Shown: positions 24,604-33,427, counted from the first letter of the stretch. The stretch: 43,734 bases of DNA from Candidatus Zipacnadia bacterium (GCA_029820565.1 JALGUR010000013.1:1-43734), one strand, 5' to 3'. A program made the numbers and translations. Notes: generated from the sequence alone by a model not told the origin.

Positions 24604-24798
24604 TAGCAACGACAGCAAAGACAGCAAGGGCAGCAAGGACAGCAACGACAGTAACGGCAGACAACAACAGATAACGGCAGATAACGGCTCCTGTGGACGT
24701 TACGGCTAATTTAGAGCTTTTGTTGCTAATAGTCCTTGTTGGTGGTTCTATTTTCCTTGCTGTCCTTGCTTTCGTTGCTGTTGTGGCTTTTGTTGCTA
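24604..24798. repeat. Large imperfect inverted repeat of AGCAAGGACAGCAA units
   Basis: The left arm (about 24604-24650) is built from CAGCAA/ACAGCAAGG units; the right arm (about 24752-24798) is their reverse complement, and both outer ends are TAGCAAC/GTTGCTA. The centre holds AGATAACGGC twice. The same GGCAGACAA...GGCAGATAACG text appears near 29711-29770. No gene is present. Confidence 0.65.
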
Positions 24799-24810
24799 AT
24801 GCCCTTCCGC

Positions 24811-25851
24811 TTACGGCAGCGCCATCTCCGATATCTTGACTGGACGGCCTTCGGCCAGTGATTTCTCAATGGCGAACAGCACTCGGTGGGTTTTGAAAGC
24901 CTCGGCGAAATTGATACGCGAATCGCGGTCGCTCAGTAGACACTGGGCGAACTCATCCACCTGTGGCGGGTAAGGATGATCCAGTACATCGCCGGATTCG
25001 GCGCGGGTGGTGGGCAGGTCGGCCCACTGGTCGGGCCGCAGTCCCGCCAGGCGGGTAGACCAGAAGCGGTCATTCCACAGCGTGCCTTCGCTGCCGACCA
25101 GGCGGATATTAAACAGGTATGGCTGGCGGCAGTCAATACTGGAGGTACACTTGCCACAGGTGGCGTCGGCGAAGTTCAAAATGGCCACCGAGGTACTGTC
25201 ATACTCATACGGCTTAGCCCAGTCGGCGGCGGACTTGGTGGAGTAGGCGAATACTTCCTCCACTTGGCGGTCGGCAAAGTACAGCAGGGCGTCCAGACCG
25301 TGGCAACCGGCACTAAGCAGGGCGCTGCCGGCCATCTGCTTCTTTACGTTCCATTCAAACTGGACATACCAGGGGCCGATGCCGTGGTAGTAATCTACCT
25401 CAAAATAGTGGACATCGCCCAGCAGCCCCTCGGCCATAGTGGCCTTGACCAAGTCAAAATGCGGGATAAAGCGCAGTTCGAAGTAGACGGTGGATTTGAC
25501 ACCGGCCTTATTGATAGCCTCGCGCATCGCCAGCAGACTGTCATAATCAAGGGTCAGCGGCTTTTCAATCATCAGATCCTTGCCGGCCTGGGCGGCCTTG
25601 ATGGTCTGCTCGGCATGGATGTAAGGCGGTGTACAGATATCCACGATGTCCAGACCTGGGTGCTGGAGGAACTCGTCATAGTCGTGATAGAGGACAGCGT
25701 CGCAGCCGCAGAACTCACGAATCTGCTCCGGGGTCCACTGCTTGCTGGAGCACAGGGCCACCACCTCCGTCTCGGGGTTAGCCCGAAAAGCCTGGATATG
25801 GCCACTGGCGGCCCATCCTATTCCCACCATACCCACATTAAGTGATGCCAT
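24811..25851 (-). CDS. Gfo/Idh/MocA-family oxidoreductase (second copy)
   Basis: 346 aa, starting 7 nt after a perfect AGGAGGT. The Rossmann motif is VGMVGIGWAASGHIQAF with EVVALCSSK; DICTPPYIHAEQ and IEKPLTL (the catalytic-lysine segment) follow, then VYFELRFIPHF. The C-terminal domain includes GCHGLDALLYFADR, where the His is usual in this family. It differs clearly from the copy at 22583, so the two are not recent duplicates and probably act on different positions or intermediates. The isomerase-like gene lies downstream across the 230-nt inverted-repeat gap. Confidence 0.88.
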   Translation of the reverse strand: MASLNVGMVGIGWAASGHIQAFRANPETEVVALCSSKQWTPEQIREFCGCDAVLYHDYDEFLQHPGLDIVDICTPPYIHAEQTIKAAQAGKDLMIEKPLTLDYDSLLAMREAINKAGVKSTVYFELRFIPHFDLVKATMAEGLLGDVHYFEVDYYHGIGPWYVQFEWNVKKQMAGSALLSAGCHGLDALLYFADRQVEEVFAYSTKSAADWAKPYEYDSTSVAILNFADATCGKCTSSIDCRQPYLFNIRLVGSEGTLWNDRFWSTRLAGLRPDQWADLPTTRAESGDVLDHPYPPQVDEFAQCLLSDRDSRINFAEAFKTHRVLFAIEKSLAEGRPVKISEMALP

Positions 25852-25867
25852 AGTAGTTACCTCCTTT

Positions 25868-26012
25868 GTCGTCTGTAGGGACGGAAGGGCGCAGCATCCT
25901 CCGCCCGCTATTGCTCACCTCCGCGCCGTAATGGGGCGAGGTTGGAGAACCTCGCCTACGCGACAAGCGCGGGATGCTTGCCCCGACACCAGTCGGGTTA
26001 TGTAAGTTGGGT
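25868..26012. repeat. Cluster of dispersed palindromic repeats
   Basis: Holds CTGTAGGGACGGAAGGGCGC, GGCGAGGTTGGAGAACCTCG (a near-perfect palindrome followed by CCTACGCG) and CGGGATGCTTGCCCCGACAC. The second unit recurs near 27163, 27317 and 29600. No gene fits. Confidence 0.65.
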
Positions 26013-26021
26013 ATTCGTCGC

Positions 26022-27047
26022 TCAGCATTCATAGTCCTTCTCCAGGGTAGGAGGAAAATCGGCGGACAACGAGCGGCGCAGACAATGGCTTGCCTCCATA
26101 TCCAGTTCAGCACCCTGCCCCATACGCTCAATCCATTGCTGACGCCACTGAGGGTCGGTGAGCGCGTCAGTGGCCAGAGCGTCAAATACCGGGGGAGTGC
26201 GGGTCTCCAGCAGGTCAACCAGTTCGGTGTAGCAGTCGGCGGCTCGCCGTAGCCAAGCAGCCGGAATAGGCGGAAATAGGTCGGCGCTGGTCTGCAGGAA
26301 ATCAATAGCGGCGGCGCGGCTGTCAATCAAGGTAGCAATCAGGGTTTCGTGGGCGCTGATGGCGGCGTCGGCGGTAGGACCGTGGAAGAGAGGCTCATCA
26401 GTTAGCAGAGCCAGCAGGTTGTGATAGGCCGCCGGGCCGGTGTCGGGCGGCGGATTGCTCCACAGATCCGCGGCGCGAACGATGACTTCCCTGACAGCCT
26501 CAGGCGGCGGCACAGGTGAAGCGGCTTTCCCCAGGCATACTATCAGGTCAGCATGGGCGGAAGCCTCGTGGAGGGGCTGGGGCTCGGCGGCCAGTAAATA
26601 TCCATGCAGCGAAGCGTGGGAGCGGCTATAGCCAGTTATCAGCGCCCAGCCCGGCGGCGCGGGTCCCCAACCGTGGATGATAACAGGCCGCCCGGCGTCA
26701 ATCTCCGCGCTAACCATTGCTACCACTTGTTCCGGAGGTAGGGCGGGTGTGTCTGGTATAATCTGACCTTCATAACCCAGCGCTCGCAGGGCGGCTGTGA
26801 CGTGATTGAAGGGCACCGGGAGCGGGGCTTGTTCGGCAAAACTGTCAGCGTGACTGATGGCAAAGGCCAGTCCGGTCAGACCCATAATGAAACTATACTC
26901 AACCCTCTGACCACAATAGGAAAGAGCTGCCGTCAGCGCCTGGGCCAGCCCACAGCGGCGATAGTCAGGCAGAGAGGGGGGCGGGACGTCAGATAGTATC
27001 TGCCGGTCATCATTATGCGGCCGGGTTACTTGGAAGCGCACAGGCAT
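26022..27047 (-). CDS. BtrH/C39-peptidase-like protein of unknown function
   Basis: 341 aa from the ATG at 27047, with AGGAAG 9 nt upstream; a longer frame back to 27209 only reads through a dispersed repeat. It opens with a C39-like layout: CGLAQALTAALSYCGQ near residues 33-48, where a cysteine papain-like nucleophile or its relic would lie, and GRPVIIHGWGPAPPGWALITGY with a possible distal His/Trp segment. This resembles BtrH_N/C39_2-type domains often met in hypothetical proteins. The second half is helical and shows no known motif. No signal peptide is seen. The catalytic state is not certain and the function is unknown. Confidence 0.55.
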   Translation of the reverse strand: MPVRFQVTRPHNDDRQILSDVPPPSLPDYRRCGLAQALTAALSYCGQRVEYSFIMGLTGLAFAISHADSFAEQAPLPVPFNHVTAALRALGYEGQIIPDTPALPPEQVVAMVSAEIDAGRPVIIHGWGPAPPGWALITGYSRSHASLHGYLLAAEPQPLHEASAHADLIVCLGKAASPVPPPEAVREVIVRAADLWSNPPPDTGPAAYHNLLALLTDEPLFHGPTADAAISAHETLIATLIDSRAAAIDFLQTSADLFPPIPAAWLRRAADCYTELVDLLETRTPPVFDALATDALTDPQWRQQWIERMGQGAELDMEASHCLRRSLSADFPPTLEKDYEC

Positions 27048-27147
27048 AGGATAATACTTCCTGCTGGGGGTAGCAAAATCCTGCCGGGGAGGCAAATGTA
27101 GAGGTGAATGCGGGCCACTACATCCGCCCGAGGTGGCGGGCAGTGGA

Positions 27148-27438
27148 TACTTCATCTGTCGCGTAGGCGAGGTTCTCCGACCTGACCCTACTGGATTGAG
27201 ATAGCACACACCAATCGCGACAAGAATGTCGCTCCTACGAGGTTCTAACAGAATGTAGGGGCGGGCCGGGCTCGCTTCGCTCGAGGTGGTGAGGGCGTGG
27301 GTACTTCATCTGTCGCGTAGGCGAGGTTCTCCGACCTGACCCTACTGGATTGAGATAGTACGTACCAATCGCGACAAGAATGTCGCTCCTACGAGGTTCT
27401 AACAGAATGTAGGGGCGGGCCGGGCTCGCTTCGCTCGA
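27148..27438. repeat. Tandem direct repeat, two 137-bp copies, period 154
   Basis: Copy 1 is 27148-27284 and copy 2 is 27302-27438. They differ at only a few bases (for example ATAGCACACACC against ATAGTACGTACC). Each copy is a string of dispersed units: GCGTAGGCGAGGTTCTCCGA, ATCGCGACAAGAATGTCGCT and AATGTAGGGGCGGGCCGGGC. The whole stretch 27048-27530 holds no supported gene. Confidence 0.85.
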
Positions 27439-27530
27439 CGCGGCCCCTCCGCACGGCCCGTTGACACTCTCAGGATACGGTGGGCGGCAGTTGCCAGCAA
27501 CTTCCGCCCGTACAATTCAAGTGGTACGAC

Positions 27531-29306
27531 TTATGATTTGCGGCGCAGGCGGCGATAGCCGGCTAATCCGCCTAAGCCCAGTAGCATCATAGTAATCGTG
27601 GCCGGCTCAGGGATATGCGCGTCGGCATAAAGGATAGCATTGTACGCGTCCAGCCGCCCGTAGCCATACTCGATGTGGGGGACGGAGTGGCCCAGGTCAT
27701 CCGCCGAGTTCTGGATATACTCGCGGAACTGCTGGTAGGTTATGCCCGGGTAGCGCGACTTGAGCAGCCCGGCGAAGCCGGAGACGATAGGGGCAGAAAA
27801 CGAGGTGCCGCCGAAAGCAAAGTCCAGCAGATCGTCGCCGAGCTCGTATTCCCCGGGCAGGAGCAATTCAAGCCACGCCCATGTGGACATGTCTATCGTA
27901 CTGATAGTAAACATTAGATCGCCTGGTGCTACTATGTCTAAGACGTCGCCGGAGGCGGCGTAGTTCGAGTACACGGAACGCTCACCGGTCCAGTCCACGG
28001 CGCCTACCGAGATGACCTCGGTCATATCAGCGGGAAAGTCTATACCACCGGGGTAGCCGGTCGCGTCTCCCGAGTTACCCGCGGCGCCAACGATTATGCA
28101 GCCCTGGGAGATGGCGTGCTGAATCGCCTCCTCCATCATTTGAATAGTCGCTGCCGGGATGGGCGGATAGCTGCCGAAGCCTTCCCGCAGGCCGAAGCTG
28201 AAGCTCATATTGATTACATCAGCGCCCTGATCAGCGGCGTACCGGATAGCGGCGGCGGCATCCTGGTCCCACCCCCACCCTTCGGGATTCACTACGCGCA
28301 CCGTCATTAGGCTGCAATTCCAGGCCATCCCCGCGATGTCCCCGCCAATAGGGTCAGTGTCGTCGTAATTGTTGGTGATGGCTCCGGCAATGCCCGCCAC
28401 CATAGTGCCGTGAGTCACGCCTGCGTCGGGCGCCCCGTCAGAATTATCATCCTCCGCGTTGCCGATGGCCGGGTCACTGCTATACGGATACTCTTCCTGC
28501 CACCAATCTGGATCCCAGATGGTAGGATATTCATCGTCACGAGGCATATAAGTGGCCTCATTGGCGGCCTCCGCAGCAGAGCCTATGTTGTCGCCTACAA
28601 AATCCCAGCCCCAGTAATCATCTATGAAGAGGTTTCCATCGTTGTCTATGCCATCATTAGGTATCTCCCCGGGATTATGCCAGATATTGCCACTTATCCC
28701 GTCGGAGGTGCCCATATCCTCGTGATAGATGCTAATGCCGCTGTCAATGATGGCAATCGTCGTGTCCGGGCTGCCGTGCTGCAGATACCAGGCCTCGGGA
28801 GCGTTGACATCAAAGAGGTAGTACTGGCCATAGTCCGTCTCAGGGTCCGCATCAATGCAGTACTCGTCGTTAGGGATATCCTGGGGGGGGGCATCGCAGA
28901 TGTAGAAGCGGCCGTGCCGGGAGGCTACTTCCGCCAGGGAGCTGTCGTTGATCTGCTGGAGAACTTGGTCAGTGGTAAAGCCGTAGGGCACACGAACAGT
29001 GGTCCAGCCCGGTACTTTGGAGTAGGCTTCAACAGTCACGCCGAGCTGAGTGGAGAGTTGCGTGGCGACGTCCTCAGTAGTCAACCCGGGATTAGGGCGC
29101 AGCAACACAGGATCAGTGGGCCGGGGCGCCAGAACCTGCGCCCTGGCCCTGCTCTGCTGCATTAGAAACTGTTCGCGCCAGCCAGCCAATGCGGTATGTG
29201 TACCGACGGTTACGTCAGCCTGCGCCGGCCCACAAGTCCCAACAGCGACAATAGCAAATAATATGATAGCGATAGTTATATTTGGTCTCAAACCCCTACT
29301 CGGCAT
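27531..29306 (-). CDS. Secreted subtilisin-like (S8) protease with PEP-CTERM tail
   Basis: 591 aa. Signal peptide in residues 1-30 (ITIAIILFAIVAV...AQA), then an inhibitor-type propeptide region up to about 150. The catalytic triad is complete: D188 (TIAIIDSG), H299 (THGTMVAG) and S502 (GGTSFSAP), with the oxyanion Asn near 411 (AAGNSG). A Ca-binding-like acidic insertion lies between 200 and 295. The C-terminus is a PEP-CTERM signal: IPEPAT (565-570), a hydrophobic helix and RRLRRKS. The protein should be exported and sorted to the surface by an exosortase, which is not in this window. A good promoter lies upstream. The substrate is unknown. Confidence 0.93.
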   Translation of the reverse strand: MPSRGLRPNITIAIILFAIVAVGTCGPAQADVTVGTHTALAGWREQFLMQQSRARAQVLAPRPTDPVLLRPNPGLTTEDVATQLSTQLGVTVEAYSKVPGWTTVRVPYGFTTDQVLQQINDSSLAEVASRHGRFYICDAPPQDIPNDEYCIDADPETDYGQYYLFDVNAPEAWYLQHGSPDTTIAIIDSGISIYHEDMGTSDGISGNIWHNPGEIPNDGIDNDGNLFIDDYWGWDFVGDNIGSAAEAANEATYMPRDDEYPTIWDPDWWQEEYPYSSDPAIGNAEDDNSDGAPDAGVTHGTMVAGIAGAITNNYDDTDPIGGDIAGMAWNCSLMTVRVVNPEGWGWDQDAAAAIRYAADQGADVINMSFSFGLREGFGSYPPIPAATIQMMEEAIQHAISQGCIIVGAAGNSGDATGYPGGIDFPADMTEVISVGAVDWTGERSVYSNYAASGDVLDIVAPGDLMFTISTIDMSTWAWLELLLPGEYELGDDLLDFAFGGTSFSAPIVSGFAGLLKSRYPGITYQQFREYIQNSADDLGHSVPHIEYGYGRLDAYNAILYADAHIPEPATITMMLLGLGGLAGYRRLRRKS

Positions 29307-29377
29307 TAGTCATGTTCCATCCCTCTGCCCCCGGAATTATTTCTTCGTTCAGTAGTCTCTCCCTCCCTTCAATGTGT

Positions 29378-29406
29378 AGTATACCATATTTTGACACGGT
29401 TGGCAA
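29378..29406 (-). promoter_or_regulatory. Promoter of the PEP-CTERM protease
   Basis: Minus strand TTGCCA (29406-29401, 5/6), 17-nt spacer, TATACT (29383-29378, 5/6). The predicted transcript starts near 29371, about 65 nt before the ATG at 29306. Confidence 0.65.
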
Positions 29407-29800
29407 GGCTCTGGCGAGATAATTTTCAGCGTGAATCCGGGCGGGCCGCTGGGAGGTCTCTTCAGTGGGAAGACGGCTCCAAATGCGTCCTATGGGTAAT
29501 TCTCTTCGCGGTGTTCGCGCGAGGATGGGAGAAGGTTGGGTCGGCCAATTGCTGGAGTAACTTCAAGCATAGTTGGGGCGAGGATACGCCACTTGTCGCG
29601 TAGGCGAGGTTCTCCAACCTCGCCTTATTAGATCGCGCAGGTTGAGAACCTGCGCTACGCGAGTGTCAGGAACGGCGGGCGGAAGGTGCTCCGCACATCC
29701 GTCCCTGAATTTAACGGCAGACAATGGCAGATAACGCCCTTAGAGGCCGGGTTCGGCAGACAACGGCTCGACTCAGCTCGCCGAAGTCCGGCCCCGCCAG
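29407..29800. repeat. Gene-free stretch with dispersed repeats
   Basis: No gene is supported between the protease promoter and the BNR/LamG gene. It holds CGTAGGCGAGGTTCTCCAAC (about 29599), GGTTGAGAACCTGCGCTACG (about 29641), CGGGCGGAAGGTGCTCCGCA (29676) and two AACGGCAGACAA/GGCAGATAACG units near 29711-29770. Confidence 0.6.
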
Positions 29801-31906
29801 TTAGCGGACGCTCCAGTCATGCAGGATGGGAGTTTGGCTTGGCTCCTGGGTGGTCAATTCGGCGATTAGATGAATGGCCTCTGCGGTCAGCGCGGAGAGG
29901 TCGGCGCCAGGCTGAATGGAGTCGAGCAAGACCTGGCCGTCAGCGTCAGTGACCGAGAACTTGATACCGGTGCCGTGCGGCTGGGTGGTTGCCGCCTGGA
30001 AGATGCCCCACTTGGCGTCGGCTGGCTTGGTGATTCTTGCCGAGACGACGCGGCCCGAGTCCTGGTATGTGCGCTGCATCCGCTGGCGGATCTGCTCCTC
30101 AGTCTGGGACAGGCTATAATTCATATAGTCGGCGAGGGGCCCACTGTGAATGGCTACCTCGTCAATCAGACCCATAAAAGGGTAGGAGCCCCAATCTTTG
30201 CTAATGCCGATGGCCAAAGCGTCAACGCGCTGGTCATTGGGCTGATAGTACTCCCGGTACTGCGGGCCCACATCCAGCCGCATATCACTCCGCAGCAAGG
30301 CGTCAAGATAGTCCACGTGGGTATTATGGGAGATACTGTGCACTTCGCCATCGCGTTGGCCGTTGATGTAGAAACTCACCCGGGAATACTCGCGCTGCGG
30401 CCAAACTACTACCGCGATGTGATACCACTGATTGGAGTCCAATACTTGCTCGCCAGCAAAAGTTATGGTGCCGGTGTGAAAAATGAGTTTGCCCTCGTGC
30501 AGGCCCAAATAGTAAGGCCCGCCCTTGTCAATTATGGTCTGCTCGCGGGAGGCATCGTCGGTGTTGATCCAGGCCTCCAGGGTATAATAGCGCGGGACGC
30601 GCAGGATGTCACAGTCAATGACCATCACATAGTCGTCCTCACCATCAAACCGCAAGGCCCGGCCTACCTTGCCCGGCACGCGCTGGGCGCCGGAGATTTT
30701 GCCGTAGTTGTAACGGGCCGGGTCATTAGCAATGGGACCGTCGGCCTCATCAAAGCTCCAGTAGGCGACGCAATTCTCGCCCATCGGCGATGCGCTGTCC
30801 GCCAGTCGCACTCCTCCGTAGACATCCTTGAAAGAACGCGCATCCAGGAAGTTGCCGTATACCTTGTTGCTGGCGTACCAGACCGCTAACAGCCGGCTAT
30901 CATCCACCTGGCAGGCTTGTGGGTAACTGAAGTCGCCGTGCATCAAGTCATAATTGTCGCAGATCACCAGTTTATGGTGGGTGTCCCAGGTCTCACCGTG
31001 GTCGAAACTGGCGATAGCCATGACCCGGTTGTTCTGGCGCTCGCCGTAAGTACACACCACAGTGCCGTCATCCATCGTCATTAGCAGGGGACGGCTCTGA
31101 TTAGGCGAATGCCAGATGGACGAGGGCCGCGCCGGCGTGAAAGTGCGCCCGTAATCGGTGGAGATGCCCGTGTAATAATACTCGCCCATGTTCTGCTCGC
31201 GCATCATCGTCACCAGCCGGCCAGGCACGGCAGTTATCGCCATATACCATTCATCAGAAGAATTGCGCCTCAGGTTGGGCTGAACGAAATCCTCGAATTT
31301 GAGGCTGCCCTCCTCGATGCCCTGCAGAACGCCGGTGCCTCGGCCGCCCCGGGTCCAGATGAACTCGCCATTATCCATCAACCCTACTGGGTAGGTACCG
31401 CCCTTGATCGGCTCGGACCAGGTCCGACCGTTGTCATCGGAGTATATTGCGTGGCCACCGGCCGCACCCATCCACACTCGGCCATCGGGTGTCTGGCACA
31501 GGATAGGGTCGCGGTCGTCAACGCCCGGCACGTCAATGGCTAAAATCTCGTCGCTCCAGGTCTGCCCGCCGTCGGTTGAGTAGCACACCATATCCCGACC
31601 ATGCTCGGGGTTCACCCCATGCGTAGGCTCATGGAATGCACACAGCAGGTCGCCATTAGCGAGCCCGATAACAGTGGGGAACAGTGCTTCGCCGCTTCTG
31701 TCTATCCGCACATCCGGCTCCAGCGGTATCCGGGCGCACTGCTGGACCAAGTCCAGATCCGAGGCGTCGGTAGTGGCGTCCAGATTGGCAAATCCGTCCT
31801 CAAATATCGGTGCCTGTGCAGCGGCGGGTGAACTCAGACCTAACCCAATAGCCACTACAGCAACCAAGGCTAATGAAGTCAGCAGGGGATTGATATTAGT
31901 AAGCAT
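29801..31906 (-). CDS. Secreted BNR/sialidase-like plus LamG-like protein
   Basis: 701 aa with a signal peptide (LLTSLALVAVVAIGLGL...PAAA). Residues about 60-370 form an Asp-box propeller: CYSTDGGQTWS, IYSDDNGRTWS, GISTDYGRTF and ASFDHGETWD each fit the S-x-D-x-G-x-x-(W/F) box. Residues about 380-600 form a concanavalin/LamG-like jelly roll (CVAYWSFDEADGP, ALRFDGEDDYVMV, YTLEAWINTDDAS, WYHIAVV). A short C-terminal tail follows. The type is common in glycan-degrading bacteria as putative exo-sialidase or other glycoside-binding protein; enzyme activity is not shown by sequence alone. It starts 7 nt after GGAGG. It faces the paralogous array from the other strand across a 221-nt gap. Confidence 0.87.
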   Translation of the reverse strand: MLTNINPLLTSLALVAVVAIGLGLSSPAAAQAPIFEDGFANLDATTDASDLDLVQQCARIPLEPDVRIDRSGEALFPTVIGLANGDLLCAFHEPTHGVNPEHGRDMVCYSTDGGQTWSDEILAIDVPGVDDRDPILCQTPDGRVWMGAAGGHAIYSDDNGRTWSEPIKGGTYPVGLMDNGEFIWTRGGRGTGVLQGIEEGSLKFEDFVQPNLRRNSSDEWYMAITAVPGRLVTMMREQNMGEYYYTGISTDYGRTFTPARPSSIWHSPNQSRPLLMTMDDGTVVCTYGERQNNRVMAIASFDHGETWDTHHKLVICDNYDLMHGDFSYPQACQVDDSRLLAVWYASNKVYGNFLDARSFKDVYGGVRLADSASPMGENCVAYWSFDEADGPIANDPARYNYGKISGAQRVPGKVGRALRFDGEDDYVMVIDCDILRVPRYYTLEAWINTDDASREQTIIDKGGPYYLGLHEGKLIFHTGTITFAGEQVLDSNQWYHIAVVVWPQREYSRVSFYINGQRDGEVHSISHNTHVDYLDALLRSDMRLDVGPQYREYYQPNDQRVDALAIGISKDWGSYPFMGLIDEVAIHSGPLADYMNYSLSQTEEQIRQRMQRTYQDSGRVVSARITKPADAKWGIFQAATTQPHGTGIKFSVTDADGQVLLDSIQPGADLSALTAEAIHLIAELTTQEPSQTPILHDWSVR

Positions 31907-31954
31907 GTGAATTACCTCCGTTGGGAGTGCAGCCTTAAGAGCGACGACAAGGCT

Positions 31955-31982
31955 ATTATAACCCTCAAGATAGTATTGTCAA
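31955..31982 (-). promoter_or_regulatory. Consensus sigma70 promoter of the BNR/LamG gene
   Basis: Minus strand TTGACA (31982-31977) and TATAAT (31960-31955), both 6/6 matches, with a 16-nt spacer. Transcription should start near 31948, about 42 nt before the ATG at 31906. Confidence 0.8.
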
Positions 31983-32067
31983 GGTTGTTGATTAACCAGG
32001 AAGTGAAGCAGAAGGGAGGACAATGGAGATGCTTGGAGAATAGAGTATGAGTTGCAGCCCTCTGGAG

Positions 32068-32097
32068 TCTGGGCATCAGAGTTGGGAGGGATATAAT
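32068..32097 (+). promoter_or_regulatory. Leader of array gene 1: TCTG-N5-CAGA repeat and TATAAT
   Basis: TCTGGGCATCAGA (32068-32080) is a short inverted repeat that resembles the TCTGG...TCAGA element before later array genes. TATAAT (32092-32097) lies 12 nt after it and about 30 nt before the ATG; no good -35 box is seen. Confidence 0.45.
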
Positions 32098-32127
32098 CAA
32101 TTTAGTCTGAAGAAAGAGGTGAGTAGT

Positions 32128-33387
32128 ATGTATAGTGTGCGTTGCTTGGTGTGGGTATTAGCAGTGGTGTTGGTGGTAAGTTCGGCTGAGGCAAAACCGG
32201 TCTTCCGCACGCCGCCGGAGGGCGTGGTGGAAGTCACGGGAGTGCCCTATGGGCCGATTCTGGAGAGGGAGGATGGCTCAATAATGATGGCTAATGGGAC
32301 CGGGTATCGGATTTCCACTGATGGGGGTGTGCACTGGGGCGAAGAGCAGCCGCTGAACTGCGAAGGGCTCACCAGTGTGGACGGGCTTATTCGTCTGAAT
32401 TCCGGCGCTCTGTGTATGACCTTCAGCGGTCCGAAGGGGCTGTCCGTGGCTGTATCGGAGGACGAGGGAGAAACCTGGAGCGAAGGGTACCCAATCGAGA
32501 AGTTCGGCGGCACGCGAGCCGATTCTCTGATCGAGCTGGAAAGTGGCCGGCTGGTATATCCAGCGCGGCAGTGTTTCAGCAACAATAAGCACCCTGAACT
32601 GCTCTACGAGGACGTAATGTGCTATGGCAGTTGGCGGGGGATGAAGGTAGGACTGGAGGGGCACTACCATTATCCCGAACTGGACATCGCCGCGGTCAGT
32701 TACTCTGATGACCTGGGCAAGACCTGGGGGAGGTCGGGGTACTTGATGGGATGGTTTGACCACGACGGGGTGCCCAATGGTAAGGGTGGGATGACCGCCT
32801 GTGACGAACCCCAGGTGGTTGAATGTGCTGACGGACGGGTGGTATTTATGGCCCGCTCGACGGTGGGGCGGCTGGTACACTGCTATAGCAGCGATGGGGG
32901 CGCTACCTGGTCGGCCGTGCGGCCCACCGATTTGGCCGCTTGCTACTCGCCGTGCCGCTTGGCGCGCGTTCCCGGGACTGGTGACTTGCTGCTGGTGTGG
33001 AATCAGGTCAACAGTGCCGAGATTCGCCGCGGCTACCGCCGGGGGCGGCTGTCGGCGGCCATCTCCACAGATAGCGGGGCTACCTGGAAGAACTTCAAGA
33101 CTATTGAAGTCAGTGCCGGGCTGGACGATGTGCCCCGCGTCATTTGTGAGCAGGAGATTAAGCCAGTAGTGGGCATGCCCTGGGTAGGCCGAATACCCGA
33201 TGACTACGCCCGGTTCTACTACCCGTACCTGGACATCGCTGCGGGCAAGGTCTTTATCCGCTATGGGCGAGGCTGGTATGAGGAAGTAGAAGGCGAAGCC
33301 GTAGGCCCGGGCGAGAGGGCCCTGGAAGTAAAAGGCTCGGGCGAGCGGGTGATGCGCATCTACCCGCTGGAATACTTTTATGAGTAG
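32128..33387 (+). CDS. Array gene 1: secreted Asp-box (BNR/sialidase-like) protein
   Basis: 419 aa from ATG 32128, directly after AGAGGTGAGTAGT; a frame back to 32047 has no ribosome-binding site. Signal peptide MYSVRCLVWVLAVVLVVSSA with cleavage near AEA-KP. Five Asp boxes: STDGGVHW, SEDEGETW, SDDLGKTW, SSDGGATW, STDSGATW. Family marks shared with the other six copies are VVEVTGV near the N-terminus, GRLVYPAR, MGWFDHDGVPNG, CDEPQVVE, GRLVHCYSSDGG and MRIYPLEYFYE at the end. It ends YFYE, unlike the YFYQ of most copies, and has an extended C-terminal insertion (EEVEGEAVGPGE). Possible glycan-binding or hydrolytic role at the cell surface; no substrate can be named. Confidence 0.88.
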   Translation: MYSVRCLVWVLAVVLVVSSAEAKPVFRTPPEGVVEVTGVPYGPILEREDGSIMMANGTGYRISTDGGVHWGEEQPLNCEGLTSVDGLIRLNSGALCMTFSGPKGLSVAVSEDEGETWSEGYPIEKFGGTRADSLIELESGRLVYPARQCFSNNKHPELLYEDVMCYGSWRGMKVGLEGHYHYPELDIAAVSYSDDLGKTWGRSGYLMGWFDHDGVPNGKGGMTACDEPQVVECADGRVVFMARSTVGRLVHCYSSDGGATWSAVRPTDLAACYSPCRLARVPGTGDLLLVWNQVNSAEIRRGYRRGRLSAAISTDSGATWKNFKTIEVSAGLDDVPRVICEQEIKPVVGMPWVGRIPDDYARFYYPYLDIAAGKVFIRYGRGWYEEVEGEAVGPGERALEVKGSGERVMRIYPLEYFYE

Positions 33388-33427
33388 GCCAGCCGGGCGC
33401 GGGCCCAAGCGCATCACAACTTAGTAG

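Noticed and set aside
28410-29165. 251-codon plus-strand open frame inside the subtilase gene
   Set aside because: Low-complexity hydrophobic translation opposite a gene with an intact catalytic triad.
29870-30889. 339-codon plus-strand open frame inside the BNR/LamG gene
   Set aside because: Antisense shadow; the minus-strand frame shows clear Asp boxes, LamG signature, promoter and ribosome-binding site.
32278-33417. 379-codon minus-strand open frame opposite array gene 1
   Set aside because: It mirrors the codon bias of the plus-strand gene, has no ribosome-binding site or conserved motif, and the plus gene has signal peptide and Asp boxes.
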